In this document: piece after piece, positions 1 through 8,229 of the stretch | Position numbering within the stretch: position 1 is the first letter of the stretch | Layout: each line of letters opens with the position of its first letter | From: Bacillota bacterium | Lineage (GTDB): Bacteria; Bacillota; SHA-98; UBA4971 | Assembly: GCA_024653485.1 (NCBI GenBank) | Contig: JANLFY010000002.1 | Coordinates: 186,001 to 250,000, forward strand | Direction: 5' to 3' | Length of the DNA stretch: 64,000 nt | Position numbers and translations under genes: made by a program | The notes under the pieces: model-generated | Seen by the model: only the letters and a program-made list of their open reading frames with translations | The model's database searches: none | What the model was told of the DNA's origin: nothing

Positions 1-640
1 GATACCTGATCACCGGGCTCACGTCAGGGGCGGTGAAGAGCTAGTCAGCGCGGGGCAGAAGGACTGCACGATCGAGGCGTTGCTCAGTCTGGATTCAGGT
101 GCCGAGACGAGGTGAACCTCACGACGAGGTGGTGGCCGCGACCGACGTCTGTCATCGTGGCCCGCATTCGTCCGAGGCGTGTTGCTGATCACACGAGATT
201 GTCTCAGAGAATGTTTCCCGGGCGCTTTTCTGAGAAGGAACACATCGATCCTCGCCGAATGTACTTTGCTTGGGTCGCGTCATGCTGACGCCTGCCACCA
301 ACAGCCATCATCCGACACCCGACGTCCACGATCGCAATGGTCGCAGTGATGCCGTTGGCTTGGGCTACGGTTCCGAAGCCGGAGAGCAGGGCCGGCTTTC
401 TCCGCCGCGAACTGGGCGAACTGGGACGGCGGCGCCACGTGTCCAGATACCCCGTGAGATGCTCCCCGTGAGATGCTCCCCGTGAGACGCTCAGGGCCGT
501 GGCGAGAGAAGGGAACAGGCGAGACACTGGTAGCGACACCGCCGGGTGGCTGGACCGGTGATGGCCTCGGGCAGGCCGCACGGAACACATCAGGAACTCC
601 AGCGGAAGCAGAAGAAGAGGCAGAGGAAGAGGCACGTGAC
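1..640. other. left-edge stretch without a convincing gene
   Basis: I see no supportable full gene here. A reading frame open from the left edge ends at a TAG at 42-44 on the + strand and could be the last residues of a gene lying outside the window, but it is too short to assign. The remainder has open frames in several phases, as expected from high G+C, without SD-preceded starts or family motifs. A 14-bp triplicate lies inside (451-492). Confidence 0.5.
451..492. repeat. 14-bp tandem repeat, three copies
   Basis: The unit CCCGTGAGATGCTC occurs three times head to tail (451-464, 465-478, 479-492); the third copy has one change (GAC for GAT). It lies about 150 bases upstream of the Spo0E/MEDS gene. 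The unit length is not a multiple of three, which argues against coding here. Confidence 0.9.
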
Positions 641-1501
641 ATGAAAGACGCGACGAGCATTCAGCTTGCCGCACAGATCGAGGAACTCCGCCGAGAACTC
701 AATCGCGCGGTCCAGAGGAATCGTCTGAATCTCCACGTCCCCTCCATCCAGGTGCTGAGCACGAGGCTTGACGGGCTCATCACGGAGTTCATGAGCCGCA
801 GGGAGACGCCCGGTGCCAAGAACCCTCCTCCGTTTCCGCGACCAGCGCCCCTATCTCCTCGACAGGCGTACGGAAACCCTTTGGAGGTCTTTCCAAAGCC
901 CGCAACATCGTGCCGTGCGTGGTTACAAGAGGAGTTTGGAAGATCGAAACTGGACGCGATGCGACTCATTCCCTGGGGGACGCACCTCTGCCAGTTCTAC
1001 TTCAGTCGACAAGACTTGATCGACGTCGTCGTTCCATACTTCAGGGCAGGCCTGGAGAACGACGAATTCTGCATATGGATTGTCGGCGACTCTCTCAGTC
1101 GAACTGGGGCAATGGAGGCCATGGCGGCGGCAGTGCCTGGGTTCGAGTCGCACATTGAGAAGGGTCAGATGGAGATCATCTCGTGCTCAGAGTGGTACGT
1201 GAAGAACGGCGCGTTCAACTCGCAGAGAGTCTTGCGCGGCTGGGCGGCAAAGCTTTGCCGCGCTCTGTCCAGGGGATACGCGGGGATGCGGATCTCAGGA
1301 GAGACGGGTTGGCTGGAACCAAAAGATTGGGCGGCGTTCGCGGCCTACGAGAAGCAAGCGAATGAGCTCATTCGTGGTTGCCGCGTGAAGGCGCTTTGCT
1401 GCTACCCCATTGACAAGTGTGGGCACCGCGAGATAGAGGATGTGCTAAGGGAACATCGACTGGCCTTCATCAAGGACTCAGGCGGATGGCAGCTCGTCTA
1501 A
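641..1501 (+). CDS. Spo0E-like domain fused to a MEDS sensory domain
   Basis: A 286-aa putative signalling protein. Residues about 7-50 resemble Spo0E-family aspartyl-phosphate phosphatases: an amphipathic helix rich in ELR/REL followed by S40-x2-L43-D44-x-L46-I47, the family's SxxLDxLI signature. After a proline-rich linker (about 58-110), the C-terminal half matches the MEDS domain (first described in methanogen/methylotroph DcmR sensors), with a KaiC-like fold: a GTHLCQFY segment near its start, an acidic LENDEFCIWIV strand, and a CCYPI segment near the end. I chose the ATG at 641 because purine-rich SD-like sequence precedes it and the Spo0E domain starts right after; an upstream in-frame start at 473 lies in the repeat region. 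By family, Spo0E domains dephosphorylate Spo0A~P; the MEDS ligand is unknown. Sensor control of sporulation is my inference. Confidence 0.75.
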   Translation: MKDATSIQLAAQIEELRRELNRAVQRNRLNLHVPSIQVLSTRLDGLITEFMSRRETPGAKNPPPFPRPAPLSPRQAYGNPLEVFPKPATSCRAWLQEEFGRSKLDAMRLIPWGTHLCQFYFSRQDLIDVVVPYFRAGLENDEFCIWIVGDSLSRTGAMEAMAAAVPGFESHIEKGQMEIISCSEWYVKNGAFNSQRVLRGWAAKLCRALSRGYAGMRISGETGWLEPKDWAAFAAYEKQANELIRGCRVKALCCYPIDKCGHREIEDVLREHRLAFIKDSGGWQLV

Positions 1502-1570
1502 TGGCCTGGACGAGCTACGCGCCTCGGGACTCTCTGTCGCGGGGCTTCGGGGGCACGCGGTCGCACGCGT

Positions 1571-2944
1571 TCACTCCCCTCGACGCCGCACTACGACGCG
1601 CCTTTTCCACAGCCCGGTCCGGTAGTACACGAAGTTAATCAAGGTCCCCGAGACTGGCCCGGCGACTATGGCGATCCAAACGCCTTTGATGCCGATGCCC
1701 GGGACTCGCGAAAGCAGCGCGGCCATCGGCACCCTCACCAACCACAGCGAGACGAACGTCGAGAGCATGCTGGTGAAAGTGTCCCCGGCCCCGCGAAGCA
1801 CTCCGGAGAGCGTGAACATGAGAGCGTACGGAACGTACGATATGGCCGCGTACCTGAGATACCCCGCGCCTATGGCGATGACGTTCGCGTTCTTCGTGAA
1901 GATGCCTATGAGGCCGGCCGGACCCGCGAGCACGGCGATGGACAACACCGCGGTGATCCCGCCCCCGAGCAGAACCGCCCAGCGCACGGTCTCGGACACC
2001 CTGTCGTCCCTTCCCGCGCCGAGGTTCTGACCGACGAGGGACGTGACCGCGATTCCGCTGCTCATGGCGGGCATGAAGGCGAACTGGTCGAGCCTGAGGC
2101 CCGCGCCGTATCCTGCCATGGCGATGCTTCCAAAGCGATTCACTATCGAGTTGACAGCGAGGCCGCTCAGCGAGACGAAGGTCTGCTGCACCCCTGCAGG
2201 CAGCCCGATTCGGGAGAGGAGGCCGAGGAGAGGGACGTCCAAACGCCACCAGTCGCGCTCAAACTTCAATAGCCCGGACGCCCGGTGCAAGTGAGTGAGG
2301 GCGATGATGGCGGAGAACCCCTGAGCGAGCACTGTGGCAAGCGCCGCGCCTGCGACCTCCATCCTTGGAACCGGGCCTGCGCCAAGGATGAAGATCGGGT
2401 CGAGGATTATGTTCGTCACCGTAGCGTACGCAAGAAAACGCAGGGGGGTCCTCGAGTCACCCAGACCTCTTAGGATGGCGCTTGCCGCGTTGTAGAGGAA
2501 CATACCCACGAGCCCGGACAGGAAGATTCCAAGGTAGTCGGAGGCCGCTTCGAAGACGTCGGGCGGCACGTTTATGAGATGCAGGAGGGCGTCTCTACTC
2601 AACAACCCGGCCACGGACAAGAGGATGCCCACCTCCGTCAGGAATACGAGAGAGTTCGTGACGACGTGACGAACCCGATCCCGCTCTCCGGCTCCGTATA
2701 GCTGCGCCACCAAGACCGTGACCGCCACGGTCAGGCCGAGCACCAGCGAAATCAGGGAGAAGATGATGGGAGCACTCACCGATACCGCGGCCAGCGCCTG
2801 GGGACCCAGGTACCTTCCCACCCAGAAGCTGTCGACAGTGTTATACGCTGCCTGGAGGAAGTTGCCCAGGAGCATCGGCACGGAAAACGCTATGAGGTGT
2901 CGTGGTATGCTGCCCTGAGTGAAATCGGTCACGCCTGAATGCAT
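1571..2944 (-). CDS. MATE-family multidrug/Na+ efflux transporter
   Basis: A 457-aa integral membrane protein with the two-lobe MATE layout: about 12 hydrophobic segments, an N-terminal GSIPRHLIAFSVPMLLGNF segment followed by the typical AYNTVDSFWVGRYLG stretch, and a second lobe beginning near the GLPAGVQQTF segment. Family members export cationic drugs or metabolites in exchange for Na+ or H+. The start at 2944 is preceded on the - strand by AAAGGAG; upstream in-frame Met codons have no SD and would add about 60 arginine/proline-rich residues unlike the family. Length fits the usual 440-470 aa. It is convergent with the Spo0E/MEDS gene and about 350 bases from the next - strand gene, so it is probably transcribed alone. 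Substrate is not predictable. Confidence 0.9.
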   Translation of the reverse strand: MHSGVTDFTQGSIPRHLIAFSVPMLLGNFLQAAYNTVDSFWVGRYLGPQALAAVSVSAPIIFSLISLVLGLTVAVTVLVAQLYGAGERDRVRHVVTNSLVFLTEVGILLSVAGLLSRDALLHLINVPPDVFEAASDYLGIFLSGLVGMFLYNAASAILRGLGDSRTPLRFLAYATVTNIILDPIFILGAGPVPRMEVAGAALATVLAQGFSAIIALTHLHRASGLLKFERDWWRLDVPLLGLLSRIGLPAGVQQTFVSLSGLAVNSIVNRFGSIAMAGYGAGLRLDQFAFMPAMSSGIAVTSLVGQNLGAGRDDRVSETVRWAVLLGGGITAVLSIAVLAGPAGLIGIFTKNANVIAIGAGYLRYAAISYVPYALMFTLSGVLRGAGDTFTSMLSTFVSLWLVRVPMAALLSRVPGIGIKGVWIAIVAGPVSGTLINFVYYRTGLWKRRVVVRRRGE

Positions 2945-3298
2945 TGGCCTGGGAACTCTCCTTTGTGAGTGCGGACGCCCCCGTGGGATGGACAGGCCGA
3001 GAGCCGCCCGGTCGCAGGGAATGCGGGAAAGAGCAACCGGGGGTGGGAATGCTCGAGTTAGAAGGGGGCTCGTTCGAAGAGAATCGTAAGTCTTTGCCAG
3101 AAACGATCCGTCCGCTCGCGCGCTTACCAATCACATGATTATTCTTCCCGAGCGCGCCTTTCCCTGCAACCTTCATAGATCCGAATCGCGGCCGGAATGC
3201 TCGAGCTTCGAGGCCGAGGGGCGGGGCGGGCAGGGCTCATTTCGGGCGCCCCTGCCTGCACGCCATGTGGCATGTGAGGAACATGACACCACCGTCCG
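2945..3298. other. intergenic region between MATE and SDR genes
   Basis: Holds the SD of the MATE gene (AAAGGAG at about 2955-2962, - strand). A modest inverted repeat, GGCAGGG at 3229-3235 with CCCTGCC at 3250-3256, lies just past the SDR stop and could end the TRAP/SDR transcript, but it has no clear T-run. I found no convincing -35/-10 pair and no gene. Confidence 0.4.
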
Positions 3299-4030
3299 CT
3301 AGTCCATGAGGAAGCCCCCATTCACATCGATGATCTCGCCTGTGATGAAGTCCGCTCCTGGAGACAGGAGAAATCTCACCACGGCCGCGACCTCCTCGGG
3401 TTTCCCGAGCCGGCCCAGAGGAATGGCCGCCACGATGCTCTTTCTCTTTTCCTCCGACCACTCAGCGCTCATCTCCGTCGCGATGGCGTGCGGTGCCACG
3501 CCGTTGACGGTCACGCCGTAGGGAGCCATCTCCCTGGCAAAGGTTTTCGTCAGGGCATCGAGGGCTGCCTTGGATGGGCCGTAACCGGGAGCGGACGTGA
3601 TGTCGCCTAACTTGCCGGCGACCGACGAGACGTTCACGATCTTGCCCCTTCTCTGGCGCTTCATGACGTCCGCCACGTGTTTGCAGAAGAGGAAGGCGCC
3701 GCGTACGTTAACGGCGAAGACCGCGTCCCAGTCGGCCGTGTTGATCTCCTCGCTCGTTCGCCGCCTGATGATGCCGGCGTTGTTGACCAAGGCGTCTATT
3801 CTCCCATACGCCGCGCAGATCTTCTGCACGACCCGCAGCACGTCGCTCTCTTCCGCCACGTTGCAGGGCTCGAATGCCACGCGTCCCGGGAGCTCGGCTT
3901 CCAGTGCGCGGCCTCGCTCGACGTTGACGTCGCACGCCACCACGAGATAGCCTTCGTCAGCCAAGGCGAGAGTGATGGCCCGGCCGATGCCGGCAACGCC
4001 TCCTGTGACAATGGCCACACGCTTGTCCAC
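3299..4030 (-). CDS. short-chain dehydrogenase/reductase (SDR)
   Basis: A 243-aa classical SDR, the last gene of the transketolase/TRAP operon. Features: TGGVAGIGRA cofactor loop near residue 9, a DVN acidic residue after the second strand (suggesting NAD rather than NADP), NNAG at about 86-89, a catalytic Ser in NVSSVAG, and Y-x-x-x-K (YGPSK). The C-terminal FITGEIIDVNGG is typical of FabG/gluconate-dehydrogenase-like members. It starts at GTG 4030, preceded by GGAGGTGGG. It lies 33 bases after dctM, so it is probably co-transcribed and oxidises or reduces the imported substrate or an intermediate. The exact substrate cannot be read from sequence. Confidence 0.88.
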   Translation of the reverse strand: MDKRVAIVTGGVAGIGRAITLALADEGYLVVACDVNVERGRALEAELPGRVAFEPCNVAEESDVLRVVQKICAAYGRIDALVNNAGIIRRRTSEEINTADWDAVFAVNVRGAFLFCKHVADVMKRQRRGKIVNVSSVAGKLGDITSAPGYGPSKAALDALTKTFAREMAPYGVTVNGVAPHAIATEMSAEWSEEKRKSIVAAIPLGRLGKPEEVAAVVRFLLSPGADFITGEIIDVNGGFLMD

Positions 4031-4063
4031 GATCCCACCTCCACACCTGGCAAGCTGGTCGAA

Positions 4064-5344
4064 CTAACCGAATATCGCGTTGGGGATGAACGTCACTATT
4101 GGGGGGAAGAGGTACATGGCGATTATGACCAGGAGGATCGCCAGCGCGAACGGCCATCCTTCCTTCACGAAGCTGGTCACCGAACATTCCATGATCGAGC
4201 AGACGGAGTACATCGACAATCCCACCGGCGGGGTGAGCAATCCGAAGGCGCAGGTTATGACCATGAGCACCCCGAAGTAAACCGGATCCACTCCCAGCCG
4301 TTTCACGACAGGCACCAGAATGGCCGTCAGCAGTAGGATTATGACGGTGGAGTCCACGAACATCCCAAGGAACAACAGGAAGACCACGATTATGCCAAGG
4401 ATGATTCTGGGATTGCGGCTGATACCCAGTAGGAGCTGCGACAGCGCCTGTGGCACCATCTCCCAAGTCATGGCGTAGCTGATGAGCGAGGACATGGCGA
4501 TCAGGAACATGACCATGCCAACGTCCAACATGGTGAAACCCACGGCGCGCTTGAATCCTTCCCACGTCATCTCTCGGTACGCTAGTATGCCTACCGCCAT
4601 CGCGTACACAGCCGCCGCCGCTCCCGCCTCTGACGGGACGAGCAGCCCGAAGCGCAACGTTATCAGGAGCAGGAGCGGGAAGAGGATGGCCCAGATTGTG
4701 TGGGCGAACGTCGGCAGGATCTCCCCGAGAGGGGCCATCTTCGGCCTTTCAGGCATATATTTCCTGCGGCGAGCCGTGAACGCCACTGCTGTTGCCAAAG
4801 AGGCTGACATCAGAAGACCTGGCCCTATGCCTCCCGCGAGCAGGCGCCCGATGGAGACTTCCCCGATGGTCCCGTAAAGCACCAGGCCGATGCTGGGCGG
4901 GATGGCGATGGTGATGAGTGCAGAGAAGCCGTGCACGGCCGCGGAATACGCTCGCGAGTAGCCACGGGCTGTCATCGTCGGGCCGAGGATCCGGGCTTCC
5001 ATGGATGCGTCCGCGATTGCCGAGCCGCACACTCCGCCCATGAGCGTGCTCAGCACCACGCTCACCTGCGCCAGGCTGCCGTACATATGTCCCGCCAAGG
5101 TCGTAGCGAACTTCACGAGGCGCTTCGTGATGCCCGTCTCGTTCATCAGATTCCCGGCGAAGATGAACATGGGTATGGCGAGCAGCGCGAAGTTTTGCGT
5201 TTCAGAGAGGACCCGTTGCACTGGCATGGTGAGAGGCAGGCTCGGCTGCTGCAAGAAGAACACGAATCCGGAGATGCCTATCGCGAAGACGACGGGCATC
5301 CCCAGAATCAGCAAGACTGCAAAGACTATCAAAACCCACGTCAT
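4064..5344 (-). CDS. dctM: TRAP transporter large permease (DctM family)
   Basis: A 426-aa protein with about 12 hydrophobic segments, including FALLAIPMFIFAGNLM, GGVCGSAIADAS and LLTPPVGLSMYSVCSI, all hallmarks of the DctM/YiaN large subunit that forms the transport channel of tripartite ATP-independent periplasmic transporters. Import is driven by an ion gradient. The ATG at 5344 has a GGGGGG-type SD. It follows dctQ by 21 bases and precedes the SDR by 33, so dctP-dctQ-dctM-SDR form one - strand transcript. Length is normal for a stand-alone DctM. Substrate unknown; by context a sugar, polyol or sugar acid handled by the upstream transketolase. Confidence 0.95.
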   Translation of the reverse strand: MTWVLIVFAVLLILGMPVVFAIGISGFVFFLQQPSLPLTMPVQRVLSETQNFALLAIPMFIFAGNLMNETGITKRLVKFATTLAGHMYGSLAQVSVVLSTLMGGVCGSAIADASMEARILGPTMTARGYSRAYSAAVHGFSALITIAIPPSIGLVLYGTIGEVSIGRLLAGGIGPGLLMSASLATAVAFTARRRKYMPERPKMAPLGEILPTFAHTIWAILFPLLLLITLRFGLLVPSEAGAAAAVYAMAVGILAYREMTWEGFKRAVGFTMLDVGMVMFLIAMSSLISYAMTWEMVPQALSQLLLGISRNPRIILGIIVVFLLFLGMFVDSTVIILLLTAILVPVVKRLGVDPVYFGVLMVITCAFGLLTPPVGLSMYSVCSIMECSVTSFVKEGWPFALAILLVIIAMYLFPPIVTFIPNAIFG

Positions 5345-5365
5345 GTCTGTCCCCCCTAGACCGCG

Positions 5366-5893
5366 TCAGGCATCGAGAGCCTGGGTCTTGGCGCCCGAGC
5401 TATCGGCCACGGAGTCGAAGCGGTGGCTTCTAGCAATCCGCCCGATCTTGAGCACAGAGGTGATCAGTAGCAGCGTGCAACCTACTGGCACACTCAAGGT
5501 GACCCACGTGTAGCTGAACCCCGGGATGCCTTGGAATGTCCGGAATCTGGTCAGGTAGGACATCCAAACCCCGTATACGATGAGGAACCCGAGGAATGCC
5601 ACGATGATCAAGTGATTCAAGACGGCGATGTACAATTGGATCCTCTTCGGCAGCCGGCTCACGAACAGGTCCACGCTCACGTGACGATCCTTTCTCATGG
5701 CCGCGTCGGCGCTGAAGAACACGGCCCAGGCGAACAGGAAAGTGGCCATGTCCATCCCCCAGGCGAGCGGGTGCCCTAGCCCTCTTGCAACCGCCGCACC
5801 GAAGATGAGGACGAGGATCGCCACCAGCAGGAACCCGGCAACGCTCTCCTCGATCCGGCAAATCCTATCGTAGACGCGTGCTAACGTCCTCAC
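5366..5893 (-). CDS. dctQ: TRAP transporter small permease (DctQ family)
   Basis: A 175-aa protein with four hydrophobic segments and the family segment RKDRHVSVDLFVSRLP between the second and third. It is the small membrane subunit that partners DctM. I prefer the GTG at 5893 over the ATG two codons upstream (5899): GAGGAGGG abuts the ATG, leaving no spacing, but lies about 7 bases before the GTG. Start choice changes only two residues. A strong hairpin (5960-5993) separates it from dctP and probably lowers expression of the permease genes relative to the binding protein. Confidence 0.9.
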   Translation of the reverse strand: MRTLARVYDRICRIEESVAGFLLVAILVLIFGAAVARGLGHPLAWGMDMATFLFAWAVFFSADAAMRKDRHVSVDLFVSRLPKRIQLYIAVLNHLIIVAFLGFLIVYGVWMSYLTRFRTFQGIPGFSYTWVTLSVPVGCTLLLITSVLKIGRIARSHRFDSVADSSGAKTQALDA

Positions 5894-5959
5894 GGACATC
5901 CCTCCTCGGCAGAGCCCTGTAGCATGAGCCGGCGCCTATCTGCGTGGCTGCGTGGCCAG

Positions 5960-5993
5960 CCCCCGATCCGCCGCGAGCGCGGCGGACCGGGGG
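5960..5993 (-). other. intercistronic hairpin between dctP and dctQ
   Basis: Near-perfect inverted repeat: CCCCCG and TCCGCCGCG on the left pair with CGCGGCGGA and CGGGGG on the right, interrupted only by one A/C mismatch, with a tiny loop around 5975-5978. It starts about 50 bases past the dctP stop. No T-run follows, so it is better read as an mRNA stabiliser/attenuator than as a full terminator. Confidence 0.75.
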
Positions 5994-6042
5994 TGACTGC
6001 CGGGTTTGCCAGCAGTTCGACTGTCCGGCTCAAGCCGCCGCT

Positions 6043-7032
6043 TTACTTGCCCAGCTCCTTGTATATGGCGTCTCTCACGGCCACGAGGTTCATCTTCTGG
6101 TACGCGGCCTCGCTTGCCTTCTTGAAGGCATTCACATCTACGTCCTTGAAGATGACCATGCCTTTTTCCTGGACCTGCTTCCTGACCTTGTCCGTGTTCT
6201 GCTGGATGAAGTAGGAGGTCTCGAGGCCCGCCTTGTCGCACTCCTCGACTAGGATCTTCTGGTAGTCCTTCGGAAGCCTGTTGAACCAGTCGGAGCTGAT
6301 CACGATGAAGTTTATGAGCAAGAAATGTCCGGTCTCATTCACGTACTTGAGGACCTCGTACAGGCTCCCATCCATGATGTTGTCATACACCAGTTCCACT
6401 CCGTCAATGGCTCCCTGCTGCAGAGCCGTGTACATCTCTCCGAAGGCCATAGCGGTGGGCGTCGCGCCAAGGGACCTGACACCCTCCTGCCAGATCGGGG
6501 CGGGGGCTGTCCTTATGCGCAACCCCTTCAGATCCTCAGGCCTGCGAATGGGCTTGTTGGTCATGAAGTGGCGGAACCCCTGGACCCACTGGAACGACAG
6601 CACCTGGAAGCCATACTTCTTCGCGAGGTCATCGATCCATTTCTGCACCGTGGGCAGCTTGCTGAGCTTGACCACGTCCTCGATGCTGTCCACGAAGTAA
6701 GGGGCGTTCATCACGGCGATGTCAGGGATGTAGTTGCCCATGCGTGCCGAGTCGGTGTTCTGGCCCACCGGAACGCCCTGGCGGATCTGCTCCAATATGT
6801 CTTCCTCCACACCCAGCTGCGCGCTGTGGAACACAAGGATCTGCAGATCGCCTTTGGTTCGCTCAGCCACTCTCTGTGCCCACTTTTGGAATCCTGCGTG
6901 GTAGGGATGGTTCGGGCCCAGGACGTGGTTGAAGCGGAGAGTGTACGTCGGCTGGTCGGCCCACACTGCCGGCGGGAACAAAGCCACAGCCATCAGCATG
7001 AGCAAGCAGACGATCAGCAATCTTCTCATCAT
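6043..7032 (-). CDS. dctP: TRAP transporter substrate-binding protein (DctP family)
   Basis: A 329-aa exported binding protein. An MMRR n-region and a hydrophobic core are followed by a signal-peptidase site around AVWADQ. The mature part shows DctP hallmarks: FNHVLGPNHPYH near the start, RIRTAPAPIWQEGVRSLG containing the Arg that normally pairs with the ligand carboxylate, and GATPTAMAFGEMYTALQQG with the downstream GxE pattern. The conserved Arg suggests an acidic ligand such as a sugar acid. The start at 7032 has AGGAGG six bases upstream; a longer in-frame start at 7086 would bury the signal peptide. Upstream neighbours are the two transketolase subunits, downstream the DctQ/DctM permease. 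Confidence 0.92.
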   Translation of the reverse strand: MMRRLLIVCLLMLMAVALFPPAVWADQPTYTLRFNHVLGPNHPYHAGFQKWAQRVAERTKGDLQILVFHSAQLGVEEDILEQIRQGVPVGQNTDSARMGNYIPDIAVMNAPYFVDSIEDVVKLSKLPTVQKWIDDLAKKYGFQVLSFQWVQGFRHFMTNKPIRRPEDLKGLRIRTAPAPIWQEGVRSLGATPTAMAFGEMYTALQQGAIDGVELVYDNIMDGSLYEVLKYVNETGHFLLINFIVISSDWFNRLPKDYQKILVEECDKAGLETSYFIQQNTDKVRKQVQEKGMVIFKDVDVNAFKKASEAAYQKMNLVAVRDAIYKELGK

Positions 7033-7164
7033 CGGCAACCTCCTCGCTTGTCTTGCGTGAGTCATTCCTCTCTGTTGACCCAACACCCCCGTCGCACCGC
7101 AACTACGTCTTTCCCGCCACCACCACCTCCCGAAGCGGTTGACTGCTCATTGTCACCATCGATG

Positions 7165-8229
7165 CTACAGTCCGCACCTGCCCACGCCGGCGCGAGCGAG
7201 CCGCTGGAACCCGCTACCGCCACCCCCGCGAGACTTGACCGCCAGGGCGTCAAGGCAAACCTGGACCACGTGATCCGAGGCGAGCCCGTACTTCCGAGCC
7301 AGATCCGCGTCGGCCCCCGACTCACCGAACACGTCTCGGATTCCCACCCTTCTCAAAGTGACAGGACACTTCTCGCCCAGGACTTCGGCGCATGCTCCAC
7401 CCAGACCTCCGATGATGCTGTGGTTCTCGACTGTCACGACCGCTCCCGTTTCAGCAGCCGCTCTTATGATGCCGGCTTCATCGATGGGTTTGAGGCACGA
7501 CACGGCCACCACCCTTGCAGACACGCCTTTCTCCCTCAGCGCCTCGCGAGCGGCCAGCGCGGTGTGGACCATCGTGCCCAAGGCGACTATCGCCACGTCG
7601 TCGCCTTCCGTCAGGGTCCTTGCCTTCATGAACTCGGGGATGCCGTCGAAGTCGCTTGCGTGTTCCGTCCCGGTCGCCTCTGTTTCGCCCCGCCCGTTCG
7701 TGGAGCGGGACAAGACGGGATAAGCGTCGCGGGCTATTCTCAGATACATGGGGCCAGGCGTGTGGGCCGCGTACTTCACCGCGAGCGCCGCCTCCCTCGC
7801 ATCTATGGGCTCTATCACGGTCATGTTTGGGATCGCCCGCATCAACGCGAGATCCTCGATAGCCTGATGCGTCGCTCCGGTCTTGCCAGTGAACAGACCC
7901 GTATAGGCGCCGCACACTTTGACGTTTAGGCGCGGATACGCCACTGATATGCTGACCTGGTCGCACACGCGTTTGCTGGCGAAGACGCAGAAGGTCGTCA
8001 CGAACGGGACGAAGCCCACGCTCGCAAGGCCCGCCGCCACCCCGACCATGTTCTGCTCGGCTATTCCACACTCAATGAAGCGGTTGGGAAACTCCTTCGC
8101 GAACTTCCCGCTCCGGGTTGATTCCGCGAGGTCCGCGTCGAGGACGATGACCCGTTCGTCCTCCTTCCCCAGCTCCACTAGGGCATTGCCGAATGCGTCC
8201 CGCACCGACTCACGGACGCCGATGCTCAT
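7165..8229 (-). CDS. transketolase, C-terminal subunit
   Basis: A 354-aa protein covering the pyrimidine-binding and C-terminal domains of transketolase. It has the FIECGIAEQNMVGVAAGLA segment carrying the catalytic Glu that activates the thiamine diphosphate ring, a GKTGATHQAIEDLALMR segment, and the C-terminal VENHSIIGGLGGA. It transfers two-carbon ketol units together with the N-terminal subunit encoded just upstream; the two genes overlap as ATGA (8226-8229). Split transketolases with a dedicated transporter are usual in catabolic operons and contrast with the single-chain central enzyme. The last ~15 residues are Gly/Arg-rich and probably not conserved. Confidence 0.93.
   Translation of the reverse strand: MSIGVRESVRDAFGNALVELGKEDERVIVLDADLAESTRSGKFAKEFPNRFIECGIAEQNMVGVAAGLASVGFVPFVTTFCVFASKRVCDQVSISVAYPRLNVKVCGAYTGLFTGKTGATHQAIEDLALMRAIPNMTVIEPIDAREAALAVKYAAHTPGPMYLRIARDAYPVLSRSTNGRGETEATGTEHASDFDGIPEFMKARTLTEGDDVAIVALGTMVHTALAAREALREKGVSARVVAVSCLKPIDEAGIIRAAAETGAVVTVENHSIIGGLGGACAEVLGEKCPVTLRRVGIRDVFGESGADADLARKYGLASDHVVQVCLDALAVKSRGGGGSGFQRLARAGVGRCGL

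Noticed and set aside
6325-7929. Long + strand open frame (about 530 codons) antisense to dctP and the transketolase gene
   Set aside because: Its translation is His/Arg/Leu/Gln-rich with no family motif, has no SD, and lies wholly opposite genes with clear motifs; it is a G+C-driven shadow frame.
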